From NCBI GenBank assembly GCA_025997795.1, contig BNVB01000029.1, positions 1 through 29,578 of the forward strand: a DNA stretch of 29,578 nucleotides. Direction: 5' to 3'. Both the position numbers and the translations under genes were made by a program. The notes below the pieces were generated by a model. It made no database searches, was not told the DNA's origin, and saw only the letters and a list, made by a program, of their open reading frames with translations. Position 1 is the first letter of the stretch; each line of letters starts with the position of its first letter. Source of the stretch: Spirochaetia bacterium (GTDB lineage: Bacteria > Spirochaetota > Spirochaetia > Treponematales > Breznakiellaceae). Shown here in pieces: positions 6,859 through 14,562 of this stretch.

Positions 6859-7284
6859 TTATTTCTTCGAGCTTACGGTAATACGGCGGATAAACTGATC
6901 GGGCGTTACCGCTTCAATGGACGAAGAAGAAAAATCGGCGGGATTGCGGGTAACAATATAATCCACCGCAAGACGTTCACCGGCGGCATATTGGACCGCG
7001 TCCTCAAAATCACTCCAATCAAGAGCAATGGCCCGGTGGATTTCAGCGCTGCTGACCGTTGCGGCACCAACATTGAGCAGCAGATTTTTCAAGAGTTCCA
7101 TTGCGGCTTTTTTGCTGCCTGTTTGCTTTCGGGAAATGTAGTAAATATCGGTAATCGCGGATGCCGAAACAAAAATCCCGACACCCAATGTAGACAAGCC
7201 CAGAACATTGGCGGCGGCGGCGTAAAAAGGCTGGCGCTCCAGCAGCGCGTCAAGGGCAACATTGGTATCTATCAGGATGTTCAT
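6859..7284 (-). CDS. PIN-domain ribonuclease toxin, VapC-like
   Basis: A 141-residue protein with the PIN-fold features: MNILIDTNVALD at the start with D6, a central LDWSDFEDAVQYA with conserved acidic residues, and DYIVTRNPADF near the C-terminus, typical of PIN toxins. The acidic residues bind Mg for RNA cleavage. Length matches the family (about 130-150). Its ATG overlaps the TGA of the upstream gene (ATGA), so the two are translationally coupled, as usual for toxin-antitoxin pairs. The RNA target is unknown. All main acidic positions look intact, so it may be active. Confidence 0.85.
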   Translation of the reverse strand: MNILIDTNVALDALLERQPFYAAAANVLGLSTLGVGIFVSASAITDIYYISRKQTGSKKAAMELLKNLLLNVGAATVSSAEIHRAIALDWSDFEDAVQYAAGERLAVDYIVTRNPADFSSSSIEAVTPDQFIRRITVSSKK

Positions 7285-7589
7285 ATACCATATTTTTCCG
7301 TAAGCCGCATTTCCCGAATATCCTTCATGGTAATATCAGGGGGAAGGCCGGCGCCTTTAAGCGCTCCCACAATCGCCTGTACCTTCGGCGATTGTGCCGC
7401 CGCCTCAATCTGCGCCATTGTAAAGTGAGGAAGGGCAGCGGGCTTTTCCGCTCTTGGAGCGGCGGCCTCGCCATCTGGCGTTCCTTTCCCGCTCTTTTGC
7501 TTCAAATATCCCACAAAATCCAGAACCTCCGCCGCAAGATTGGGCGGAAGGGACTGGATTTCCTCTAATAAAACCGCTGTATCGCTCAT
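7281..7589 (-). CDS. DUF2281-type antitoxin partner of the PIN toxin
   Basis: I choose ATG 7589, five codons inside the longest open frame, because AAGAGG lies about six bases before it. The 102-residue product begins with EEIQSLPPNLAAEVLDFVGYLKQK, which is the signature of the DUF2281/VapB-like small antitoxin group. An alanine/proline-rich linker (about 37-55) separates it from a C-terminal half, which ends DIREMRLTEKYGI and probably wraps the toxin. It directly precedes and overlaps the PIN gene. Longer than a minimal DUF2281 protein (about 60-80). Antitoxins of this kind usually repress their own promoter; none of the DNA-binding contacts are provable here. Confidence 0.75.
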   Translation of the reverse strand: MSDTAVLLEEIQSLPPNLAAEVLDFVGYLKQKSGKGTPDGEAAAPRAEKPAALPHFTMAQIEAAAQSPKVQAIVGALKGAGLPPDITMKDIREMRLTEKYGI

Positions 7590-7606
7590 GTCCGCCTCTT
7601 GCATAC

Positions 7607-7635
7607 AGGATACTGCAAATCTTATGCCGGAACAA
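7607..7635 (-). promoter_or_regulatory. Candidate promoter of the toxin-antitoxin pair
   Basis: On the minus strand TTGTTC, 17 bases, TATCCT. The predicted transcript start is about ten bases before ATG 7589, leaving just enough leader for its AAGAGG site. Confidence 0.4.
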
Positions 7636-7673
7636 GGAGATTATTCGAGGACCAATATGCCTAAGGCCCTCCG

Positions 7674-8429
7674 CTAACGAAACTCCCTCCACATCCAGGC
7701 CTCCTTTGAAACACTCAATACCCCGCCGGGACACACAAACAGTTCCGGCCGTATGGTGACGGGGATTTGTACCGTTTCTCCCACTTCCCAGGATTCCGGC
7801 GGACGGAAGGGAGAACCGGCCAGCCAGGGGCCGTTATGGGGAATGGGTACCGCCATGGGGGTGGTTTCGGCTTTTAGCAGGGTTTTTCTAAAACCGGAGG
7901 CGCTTGTTTTTTCGGCAATGGACTTCCAGTCAGCCAGCCAGGGGTCTGCCCGGAGTTCCTCCGGCGCTTCTTCCCGCAAAAGGGTACGGAACCGGGGCCA
8001 GTCAAAGTATACCGGGGTTCTAAGCGGATTTTCGGTATTCCGGGCCCGGGCCAGTTCCCGGTAAAAAACCGCAGCGGCCCCGGCCTCCCAGCTAAGGGTA
8101 ACGGTACCTCCCCGGGCATCAAAGGGGAAAATTGCCCCGGCGGGGTAAAAAAGACCCGGCGGTATATCCTTTTCCGGCCAGTAGGGCCAGGCCAGGATGG
8201 GGCTGGCCCATAACTCCGGCAGGGAAACCCTGGCCCAGGAGGAGACATCGGCTTCCTGTTGTGTGCCTCCGGCATCGTACCATTCCAAATGCCAGCTGGG
8301 AGGACCCAAAATTTCCTGCCGGAGAAGGGGCGGAGCGGGAAAACGCAGCTCATACGTTTCCGGCAGGGCCCCGCAGGAAAAAAGGCTTACAAGGACAAAA
8401 ATCAGCATACAAAAGAGTGGTGTTTTCAT
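7674..8429 (-). CDS. Putative lipoprotein, unknown function
   Basis: A 251-residue protein with a lipoprotein signal peptide: MKTPLFCMLIFVLVSLFSCG, lipobox LFSC with the cysteine at about 19, a spirochaete-style relaxed lipobox. The mature part is rich in proline, tryptophan and aromatic residues (WHLEWYDAGG, SWARVSLPELW, LAWPYWPEKD), with no domain I recognise. It is expected to be attached to a membrane in the periplasm or at the surface. It is transcribed divergently from the next gene at 8518. AAAGG lies very close to its ATG. The end has a WMWREFR tail. Confidence 0.7.
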   Translation of the reverse strand: MKTPLFCMLIFVLVSLFSCGALPETYELRFPAPPLLRQEILGPPSWHLEWYDAGGTQQEADVSSWARVSLPELWASPILAWPYWPEKDIPPGLFYPAGAIFPFDARGGTVTLSWEAGAAAVFYRELARARNTENPLRTPVYFDWPRFRTLLREEAPEELRADPWLADWKSIAEKTSASGFRKTLLKAETTPMAVPIPHNGPWLAGSPFRPPESWEVGETVQIPVTIRPELFVCPGGVLSVSKEAWMWREFR

Positions 8430-8470
8430 ACCTTTAATAAGGGTTATGCCGTGTTTCTTGCTTTAATGAA

Positions 8471-8499
8471 TTGCCAAAAAGAGCGAATTATTCCATACT
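8471..8499 (+). promoter_or_regulatory. Sigma-70-type promoter of the 8518 gene
   Basis: TTGCCA at 8471-8476, a 17-base spacer and CATACT at 8494-8499. The transcript would start near 8506, only about 12 bases before the ATG, and no Shine-Dalgarno sequence is seen in that leader. Confidence 0.6.
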
Positions 8500-8517
8500 A
8501 AAAGCCGATAAATAACC

Positions 8518-9891
8518 ATGGATCGCGCGGAATACCAAAAAGCCCTGGAACAGGCCCTCCTTGCCCGGGCTGTTTGGCTGGAAAAAACTGAATTCCCCAA
8601 ATTTAAGGAAGAGTTTAGAACCTTCCACACGTCCTTTGAAGCGCTCTATAAACTGCTCATCCAGAAAAAGCTTATTAACGAGGACCCCTACAAACAGGAA
8701 GCCAAAATGGGAGAAATAAAGATACCCAAATCTTTTTCTCCCGAAGGCGACCGGATGGATCAGCTTACTATGAATCTTTCCGCCTACGATAATCAGTTGG
8801 ATTTTCTGGTTAACTTTTTTCAGTTCAGCTTAGACTTTTTAAGCCTGGATAATATCAAACGTATCCTGGCCCTGGTTAAGTACATAGACTGGGCCAAGTT
8901 TAGCACCGATACCCAAAGCGCCAACACCAAGGCGGTAGTTGATGTGGTAAATATAGCCCGCTCCGGTGCGGATCCTATGTCGGTAAATGTAATAAACGAT
9001 GCCCTGGGAAATTTAAACCGCTGTACCGGGCTTATTATAACGTACCTTAAACTTGCAAGCAGTTTTAACCGGGAAGCGTACAAGCTGGAACTGCGGGAAA
9101 ACATTACCGGTGCCATGCACGAAGCCACGGTGGAGGGAATTAAAAAGAAATTTTCCACCGCCATGCCGGGCAAACCCTTTTACCCCGATCTGGCGGAAGA
9201 ACTTGTTAAAGAAGATTACAGCCCCAGCGGGAATCAGCTGCAAAATGTCATACTTAAACAGCTGGAAGTCCCCCAGGAAAAACCCAAGGCGGTTAAAAAA
9301 GTTGTATCCTTTAAAACGACCCTTTTGGACGGCCTGTTGGTGATCAGCTCCGTTGGTACCGCCCTGGGGGATATTATTCCCCGGATGGACGAAAACAATC
9401 AGCTTTTCCAGAACCGCAAGCTGACCTTTATGGAAAAAATCAGGGAAGCTTTCCGGCAGATGCTGAACAAGGAACCGGAACCGGTTATTTACGAGATTGA
9501 ATATATCGATTCGGTTAAGGGAACGACGGTTAAGGAAAAACTAAACTTTAACCTGTTCCGTGCGGATCTGGACAAGAAGCTCCGTTCCTTTGTTTCGTTA
9601 AGCAGCCGGGGAGCTTCCAAACTTGAAAACATGGAAGAAAAACAGCTTTTGGGTATTGTTGAACGGGCCATACGGGATGCCCAGAGTATCCACAAAACCT
9701 TAACGGGCCTGGATGAATACTTTAAGGCAGAGGTCCCCAAAGAAAGCCGGGATAGGGTTAAGGGAATTAGGCCCGAACTGGGGACTATCAAAAATGCCAT
9801 CATTAAGGCAAACCAAAAACGGCATGAATACAGCGCCCAGCTGGAAGAAGAAGAACAGTTAAAACGGCTGGGAGTTAATCCCACTGCCTAA
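8518..9891 (+). CDS. Spirochaete-type hypothetical protein (DUF5312-like)
   Basis: A 457-residue, largely helical protein without signal peptide or clear membrane span, so likely cytoplasmic. From memory it resembles a spirochaete-restricted family (DUF5312); I cannot verify that here. The first half has long helices (FEALYKLLIQKKL, YDNQLDFLVNFFQFSLDFLSLDNIKRILALVKYIDW); a middle segment KKVVSFKTTLLDGLLVISS could be a short amphipathic helix; the last third is rich in lysine and glutamate and probably coiled. A strong -35/-10 pair lies just upstream. It is followed after 39 bases by the peptide-binding protein gene, possibly in the same transcript. Confidence 0.7.
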   Translation: MDRAEYQKALEQALLARAVWLEKTEFPKFKEEFRTFHTSFEALYKLLIQKKLINEDPYKQEAKMGEIKIPKSFSPEGDRMDQLTMNLSAYDNQLDFLVNFFQFSLDFLSLDNIKRILALVKYIDWAKFSTDTQSANTKAVVDVVNIARSGADPMSVNVINDALGNLNRCTGLIITYLKLASSFNREAYKLELRENITGAMHEATVEGIKKKFSTAMPGKPFYPDLAEELVKEDYSPSGNQLQNVILKQLEVPQEKPKAVKKVVSFKTTLLDGLLVISSVGTALGDIIPRMDENNQLFQNRKLTFMEKIREAFRQMLNKEPEPVIYEIEYIDSVKGTTVKEKLNFNLFRADLDKKLRSFVSLSSRGASKLENMEEKQLLGIVERAIRDAQSIHKTLTGLDEYFKAEVPKESRDRVKGIRPELGTIKNAIIKANQKRHEYSAQLEEEEQLKRLGVNPTA

Positions 9892-9930
9892 CCCCTTGCA
9901 TGAAATGCCAATTTAACCGAACATAATCCT

Positions 9931-11574
9931 ATGAAAAAGCACATTGCGGCACTTTTTTGCCTGCTGGTACTGTTTGCCCTGCCTTCTCTTTTTGCCCAGG
10001 ATCAGTCCCAGCCCCAGCCGAAGTTATTTACACTGCCCCGGGGTAACGCAGAAAGCAGGCCCAGAGCAGTGGACAGGACCGAACTTACCGTAGTACTATC
10101 CGGCGAAGGTGCGGAACTGGACTTCCGTAAATCTTACCTGGCCAGCGAAGCTCAACTCTATACCGCCCTCTACGAGGGGCTTTTTTCCTACCACCCCCTT
10201 ACGTTAAGTCCGGTTCCTGCGGCTGTTGCTTCCTGGCAGCTGTCAAAGGACAAAAAGGTCTGGACCTTTACGATCCGCCAGAATGCCCGGTACTGGAACG
10301 GTGATCCGCTCCGGGCAGAAGATTTCCGTGCCGCATGGCTTTCCATGCTGGATCCCAAAAACGAAACGCCCTATTCTTCCCTCTTTGACATTATCGAAGG
10401 GGCCCGGGATTTCCGGCTGGGAAACAGCAGCGATCCCGCCCTGGTGGGAATAAAAACAGAGGGGGATAAAACCCTTATTGTTACCCTCAAAACGCCGGTG
10501 GCGTTTTTTCCCAGTATGCTCTGCCACCATTCTTTTAGTCCCATGCACCCTTCCCTGGCCGCCGCCAAAACCTGGCCGGTTTCTCCTGTTTCCAACGGCC
10601 CTTTTTATGCGGCGGAAAAAACAGCAAACAGCCTTGTGCTTGTAAAGAACGAACTCTACTGGGATGCGGGAAACGTGTCCCTTCAAAAGATAAACATCCG
10701 CTTTACCGATGATGATGAAGAATCGGCCTCCCTGTGGAATTCCGGCGAATCCCGGTGGATAGCCGGAACAATAAATCTGGATTCGTTAAGCGATCAAAGC
10801 GGCATTATGGTAAACCCCATGTTTGCCACCCACTACTACTATATCCGTTCCGTGGGTCCCTGGAAGGATTACCGGCTGCGCCGGGCCCTGGCTCTGGCGC
10901 TGCCCTGGAACACTATGCGCCAGGGATATGCCCTTGCGGCAAAAACCCTTATCTTTCCTATTTCCGGGTATCCCGAAGTTAACGGCATGGAAGAAGCCCG
11001 TACCGAAGAAGCCCGGAAACTTTTGGAAGAAGCGGGTTTTCCCAAAGGGGTTGGGCTGCCGGAACTGGTTATCCGTATTACCCCCGGCGAAGATGCGGAC
11101 CGTATCGCCAAACTAATGGCCCTTTCCTGGATGGAGCTGGGCATTCCGGTTAAACTGGATGTGGTTCCCTACAACCGGTACTTTCGGGCCCTTAAGGGGG
11201 ACGATTATAACATTGGCTCCACCACCTGGATTGGCGACTTTGCCGACCCCTATACGTTTTTGCAGATGTGGCGGCGGGATTCCAACCTTAACGAAGCCCG
11301 CCACGATGATGCGGACTATGAAACCTTAATGGAAAAATCCATGGGCGAAGAAGGGGAGAGCCGTTTTGAAACCCTTGCAGAGGCGGAACAGCTTCTCCTG
11401 GACCGGGGAACGGTACTGCCCCTGTTTTTCAGCCCCGCCATCAATGTGGTGGACACCGACGAAATAGAAGGATGGTTCCCCAATGCGCTGGATATTCATC
11501 CGTTTAAGTATTTCCGGTTTAAGGCCTTTAAGCCCCTGCCAAATGTGGCCTATTCACGTTTTGCTGGTCATTAA
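9931..11574 (+). CDS. Oligopeptide-type ABC transporter solute-binding protein
   Basis: A 547-residue extracytoplasmic binding protein of the SBP_bac_5 (OppA/DppA) family. A signal peptide (about 1-22, ending LFA before QD) is followed by the typical features: LYEGLFSYHPLTLSPVPAVA-like region near 90, WQLSKDKKVWTFTIRQNARYWNGDPLRAEDF near 105-135, and WIGDFADPYTFLQMW near 430. No lipobox cysteine, so it should be soluble in the periplasm. No permease or ATPase gene is next to it, so it is an orphan that must use components encoded elsewhere. It ends by overlapping the 3' end of the convergent gene by 21 bases. Substrate class is inferred; these proteins also bind nickel, sugars or signalling peptides in some lineages. 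Confidence 0.9.
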   Translation: MKKHIAALFCLLVLFALPSLFAQDQSQPQPKLFTLPRGNAESRPRAVDRTELTVVLSGEGAELDFRKSYLASEAQLYTALYEGLFSYHPLTLSPVPAAVASWQLSKDKKVWTFTIRQNARYWNGDPLRAEDFRAAWLSMLDPKNETPYSSLFDIIEGARDFRLGNSSDPALVGIKTEGDKTLIVTLKTPVAFFPSMLCHHSFSPMHPSLAAAKTWPVSPVSNGPFYAAEKTANSLVLVKNELYWDAGNVSLQKINIRFTDDDEESASLWNSGESRWIAGTINLDSLSDQSGIMVNPMFATHYYYIRSVGPWKDYRLRRALALALPWNTMRQGYALAAKTLIFPISGYPEVNGMEEARTEEARKLLEEAGFPKGVGLPELVIRITPGEDADRIAKLMALSWMELGIPVKLDVVPYNRYFRALKGDDYNIGSTTWIGDFADPYTFLQMWRRDSNLNEARHDDADYETLMEKSMGEEGESRFETLAEAEQLLLDRGTVLPLFFSPAINVVDTDEIEGWFPNALDIHPFKYFRFKAFKPLPNVAYSRFAGH

Positions 11575-12867
11575 GCCGGCATCCTGAAGTTTGCGGAGTT
11601 GAACCATAAGACTGTTTTCGTCCAGCTGTACATCGGCATAGGTAATAATTTCACCCTTTTTTACATCCCGGATCATCTGGGTACTTTTATTTACCAACCC
11701 TATGGGAAGTATGTTCTGTTCCCTGGCTTCTTTGGCAGAAATAAAAGTTCCCCGGATGGTAAAACCGCCAATCCCGTCAAGTTTTTCGCCGGCCCTAAGG
11801 TCCCGTTTTGCAATGGTTCCGGTTTCAGCCACAAGACCAAAGCGGGGAACAATACTGGGCACATGATCAATACAGGCCTTGGCCACCGTCAGGGGAGTTT
11901 CCAGGCTGGTTAAATGGTAGGGCCGGTAGAGTACATAATTGGGCCCGTTACCCATGCTTAAGTAGGCAAGTTCATGGTTAATATCCGGCAGTTTTGACGC
12001 AATGATAATAAATACGCCGGGAGCGATACCGTTTATGTACTCCACGGTCCGGTAACTGGAAAGAATCCCTCCTCTCCCTTCACTTTTTAACGAAAGCAGG
12101 TCGGGCAGATCCTTAACCTGTCCCGCCGCGCCATGGGCGCCCATGGTATCAGGAAGAAAACCGGTGGCATTGGCCATGGCGGTCATTTCTACCATGGTTT
12201 TTGTGCCGTCCTTAAAAGCACAGATCATCTTGGCGCTTGCACCTTTGCGCTTTGCTTCTTCTGCTGTGGTCTCCGGCGTACAATCATAATCAATCACATT
12301 GTTTTTGCCCTTGCCGATAACCCTTACTTCAAAACCCAGGGCATCGGCAAAATCGTAGAGTTCCATCACCGCCCCGGGTTCGTCTCCGGCGCTGCCTGAA
12401 TAGATAACCCCGGCATCATTGGCCATTTTGTAGAGCAGGTGACCGATACAGACATCTGCTTCTACATTGAGCATGACAATGTGTTTTTTGTTGTTAATAG
12501 CGTCCACCGCTATTTTGGCGCCTGCTTCAGGTTCACCGGTAGCATCCACAGAACAATGGATAAAACTGCATTTGGTAGCAAGTTCGTTATTGGCTGTTAC
12601 CACAAATTTGCCTAATGCAAGAAGTTTGTTTCCTTCTTCTACCGTCTGGGCAGTGTCAAAATCTTTTCCCTCGCTCAAGCCCGCTTCTTTATAGGCATTT
12701 TTTGCGTTTTCCAGTACCACATCCACTACCACCGCCGGACGCATGCCCTTCATGGACATTATCTGGCTTACCAAACCCCGGCCCATTTGACCGGCGCCGA
12801 CAATGCCGACATAAATGGGTTTTCCTTCTTTTTCCAACTCCGCAAGCTTGTAATTCATTCCTACCAT
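11554..12867 (-). CDS. COG4091-type homoserine dehydrogenase-like, SAF domain
   Basis: A 437-residue protein. The N-terminal half has a Rossmann fingerprint GIVGAGQMG at about 21-29 and reads as an NAD(P)-binding dehydrogenase; DATGEPEAG, SAGDEPGAVMELYDFADALGF are shared with the homoserine dehydrogenase-like COG4091 group. The C-terminus has LVAETGTIAKRDLRAGEKLDGIGG and a beta-clip/SAF-like region ending in KKGEIITYADVQLDE. The group's true substrate is not settled; some relatives are placed in sugar-acid pathways. The start is uncertain: GTG 12888, ATG 12867 or ATG 12858; I use 12867, where GGAGG lies 11 bases upstream. It is transcribed towards the peptide-binding gene and overlaps it. No pathway partner is adjacent. 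Confidence 0.8.
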   Translation of the reverse strand: MVGMNYKLAELEKEGKPIYVGIVGAGQMGRGLVSQIMSMKGMRPAVVVDVVLENAKNAYKEAGLSEGKDFDTAQTVEEGNKLLALGKFVVTANNELATKCSFIHCSVDATGEPEAGAKIAVDAINNKKHIVMLNVEADVCIGHLLYKMANDAGVIYSGSAGDEPGAVMELYDFADALGFEVRVIGKGKNNVIDYDCTPETTAEEAKRKGASAKMICAFKDGTKTMVEMTAMANATGFLPDTMGAHGAAGQVKDLPDLLSLKSEGRGGILSSYRTVEYINGIAPGVFIIIASKLPDINHELAYLSMGNGPNYVLYRPYHLTSLETPLTVAKACIDHVPSIVPRFGLVAETGTIAKRDLRAGEKLDGIGGFTIRGTFISAKEAREQNILPIGLVNKSTQMIRDVKKGEIITYADVQLDENSLMVQLRKLQDAGLMTSKT

Positions 12868-12931
12868 TTCGCAAACATCCTCCGGCACATAAGCGCATTG
12901 TAATGTAGATAAATCTTATATGGATAAAAGT

Positions 12932-13462
12932 CTACCAGCCAAAGCTAATCAAGCAGACAAGCAGCACCGCCGCAGGAAGCAGTATAAGCCGGGTAAAGAC
13001 AATGCCCGGAACCCCCGCGTTAATGGTATCTTTTTCGTTTTCGCCAAAAGCCATTCCCCGGGAAATAAATCCGCCGTTGATCCGGGCATCCACGGCAAAA
13101 AGCGCCGGCAGGGCCATAAAGGGCGTTACCAAAGCGGCGGCTATTTGTTCACCGGTAAGAAGTCCTACGGCAAGGACGATGATTAAACCCGGCCCTATAA
13201 GCGGGGAAAAGATGGGGATAAACGAAATGCCCGCCACAACGAGCGCCGCCGGAAGAGGGCCTATCAAAGCCGCCAGGTTTTCGCCAATACGATCCCCCAG
13301 ACCGGTACCCAGCAGGAGAAAAAAAACCGTTAGGCCGCAAAATACCGGGACAAAAATTCTCTTGAGCGCCGTCATGCGTTTTATGAGGGGCCGCTGCCGC
13401 AGGGAAGAAAGAGATTTGTGTGCCCCTTGTACAAAACCCCGCCTTTTCGGATTATTCCGCAT
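12932..13462 (-). CDS. Membrane domain of glucitol/sorbitol PTS (SrlE C-terminal-like), no EIIB
   Basis: Start at ATG 13462, preceded by GGAGG at six bases; a longer reading from 13501 lies inside the GutM gene. The 176-residue product matches the membrane half of SrlE-type sorbitol PTS proteins: ASGLGD-like segment TGLGDRIGENLA, then FSPLIGPGLIIVLAVG, ALPALFAVDARI, FISRGMAFGE and TINAGVPGIVFTRLI, in the same order and spacing as in SrlE. The N-terminal EIIB phosphorylation domain of SrlE is absent; instead there is a basic tail. No EIIA or EIIC gene is nearby. It follows the GutM-like gene with an 11-base overlap. I infer a repurposed membrane protein or a relic; sugar transport on its own looks unlikely. 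Confidence 0.7.
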   Translation of the reverse strand: MRNNPKRRGFVQGAHKSLSSLRQRPLIKRMTALKRIFVPVFCGLTVFFLLLGTGLGDRIGENLAALIGPLPAALVVAGISFIPIFSPLIGPGLIIVLAVGLLTGEQIAAALVTPFMALPALFAVDARINGGFISRGMAFGENEKDTINAGVPGIVFTRLILLPAAVLLVCLISFGW

Positions 13463-13943
13463 TGTGCCCCTCCGTTTGTGGAGGCCGTGAAAAATGTTCA
13501 AGTTTGGCCCAGTTAAGAACAGGCAGATCCGCCGCCGCTTCCCGTACCGGAGGCCGTACGAAAACAGGAGTCCGTTGGGGGTGCCGGGTTAGGTACTGTT
13601 CTACCGCCTCTATCGCCTGGATGAGGGCTCCCTGGCCGCCGGTTTCAATGCCCCGGCGGCGAAGTCTTCTTAGGGAAAGGCCCGCATATTCCTTCCGTTC
13701 TTCAAAACGGGCAAAAACCGTCCAGCCCCGCAGGGATTCTACTGCCAGGGTTTTATTCTCCCGGGAATTGTAAACCAGTATCAGGAGTTCCCCGGAACGG
13801 AACAGGCCCCGCCGCCTGCCGATACCCACAATTCCCTTGCCAAGCCACCTTTTTACCGCCCGCTGATACTGCCGTACCTGGAGGAAATATCCTAAAAGGT
13901 TTTGTAATGCCAGAAGAGTAAACACTACCAGTAGAAGAAGCAC
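13452..13943 (-). CDS. GutM-like (glucitol operon activator family)
   Basis: A 163-residue protein with a hydrophobic N-terminus (about 1-18), then LQVRQYQRAVKRWLGKG, GIGRRRGLFRSGELLILVY and ESLRGWTVFARF, in the arrangement of GutM/SrlM. GutM is a membrane-tethered activator of the glucitol operon in enteric bacteria. A C-terminal extension of about 45 residues beyond that size is present. The start is GTG 13943 with GGAGG 18 bases away, an unusual distance; an ATC at 13955 would sit at six bases but is a very rare start codon. The gene overlaps the SrlE-like gene and runs divergently from carD. The pairing of GutM with an EIIB-less membrane domain is the unusual point. Confidence 0.7.
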   Translation of the reverse strand: MLLLLVVFTLLALQNLLGYFLQVRQYQRAVKRWLGKGIVGIGRRRGLFRSGELLILVYNSRENKTLAVESLRGWTVFARFEERKEYAGLSLRRLRRRGIETGGQGALIQAIEAVEQYLTRHPQRTPVFVRPPVREAAADLPVLNWAKLEHFSRPPQTEGHNAE

Positions 13944-14018
13944 ATGCTGTCCGATACAAAACCTCCCTGGACTTTATAATATTAGTGATTATAGCAAATT
14001 GTTGTGGTTATGCCTACT

Positions 14019-14046
14019 TTAACAAATTTCATTTTTTTGTTATACT
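14019..14046 (+). promoter_or_regulatory. Promoter of carD, leaderless spacing
   Basis: TTAACA, 16 bases, TATACT, with TG one base before the -10 (TGTTATACT). The -10 ends seven bases before ATG 14054, so the transcript should start at or next to the A of the start codon. Confidence 0.6.
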
Positions 14047-14053
14047 TATATTA

Positions 14054-14554
14054 ATGAGTAAGGCCGCAAAAGGTTTTCAGGTCGATCAGAAAGTGGTCTA
14101 CCCCAGTCAGGGGGTAGGGATCATTCAGGCTATTGAAAAGAAGCTGTTTAAAAACGAAAAAGTCCCCTACTACCGTATTTATCTGGAAGTGTCGGATATG
14201 ACCATCATGGTGCCGGTGGACAAGGCGGAAGGTCTGGGAATCAGATCTATAGTGGCCAAAGACGATGCCCTGCGGGCGCTGGAACTGATTGGCGAAGATT
14301 ATGAACCTATCCCCTCGGACTGGAAACTGCGGTACCAGATGAACCTGGACCTCCTTAAAAAAGGCAGTATTTCCGATATTGCTGTCATTGTCCGCTCCCT
14401 CTATCACCGGAGTAAGGTCAAAGAACTGCCTATCCTGGAGCGGAAACTCTACGATTCGGCGCTCAAGCTCCTGGAGGACGAAATTTCCTATTCCCTCAAA
14501 AAAAACCGGGACGAAGTAGAAGGACTTATCTTTAGCCGCCTGGAGGCAGAGTAA
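14054..14554 (+). CDS. carD: CarD/CdnL-family RNA polymerase-binding regulator
   Basis: A 166-residue protein; I start at ATG 14054 because the longer reading from 13985 runs upstream through the promoter. The N-terminal domain has FQVDQKVVYPSQGVGIIQAIEK, the Tudor-like RNA polymerase interaction domain of CarD and TRCF; the rest is helical (SIVAKDDALRALELI, SISDIAVIVRSLYHRSK, DEISYSLKKNRDEVE) and would contact DNA at the upstream edge of the transcription bubble. CarD proteins stabilise open promoter complexes at rRNA and housekeeping promoters. It is followed by ispD with an 8-base gap, so probably co-transcribed. Length is usual for the family (about 160-170). Confidence 0.9.
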   Translation: MSKAAKGFQVDQKVVYPSQGVGIIQAIEKKLFKNEKVPYYRIYLEVSDMTIMVPVDKAEGLGIRSIVAKDDALRALELIGEDYEPIPSDWKLRYQMNLDLLKKGSISDIAVIVRSLYHRSKVKELPILERKLYDSALKLLEDEISYSLKKNRDEVEGLIFSRLEAE

Positions 14555-14562
14555 GCCCTTCC

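Noticed and set aside
6618..6881. Plus-strand ORF beginning at ATG and running through the G tract, a possible phase-variable gene
   Set aside because: The 87-residue product has no recognisable features, no good ribosome-binding site and overlaps the PIN gene end; the tract fits a promoter role better.
7753..8501. Several plus-strand ORFs inside the 7674-8429 lipoprotein
   Set aside because: The minus frame has a signal peptide with a lipobox and continuous coding character; the plus ORFs do not.
9897..9926. TTGCAT and CATAAT before the peptide-binding gene as a promoter
   Set aside because: The spacer would be 20 bases, too long for a confident call; read-through from the 8518 gene is possible.
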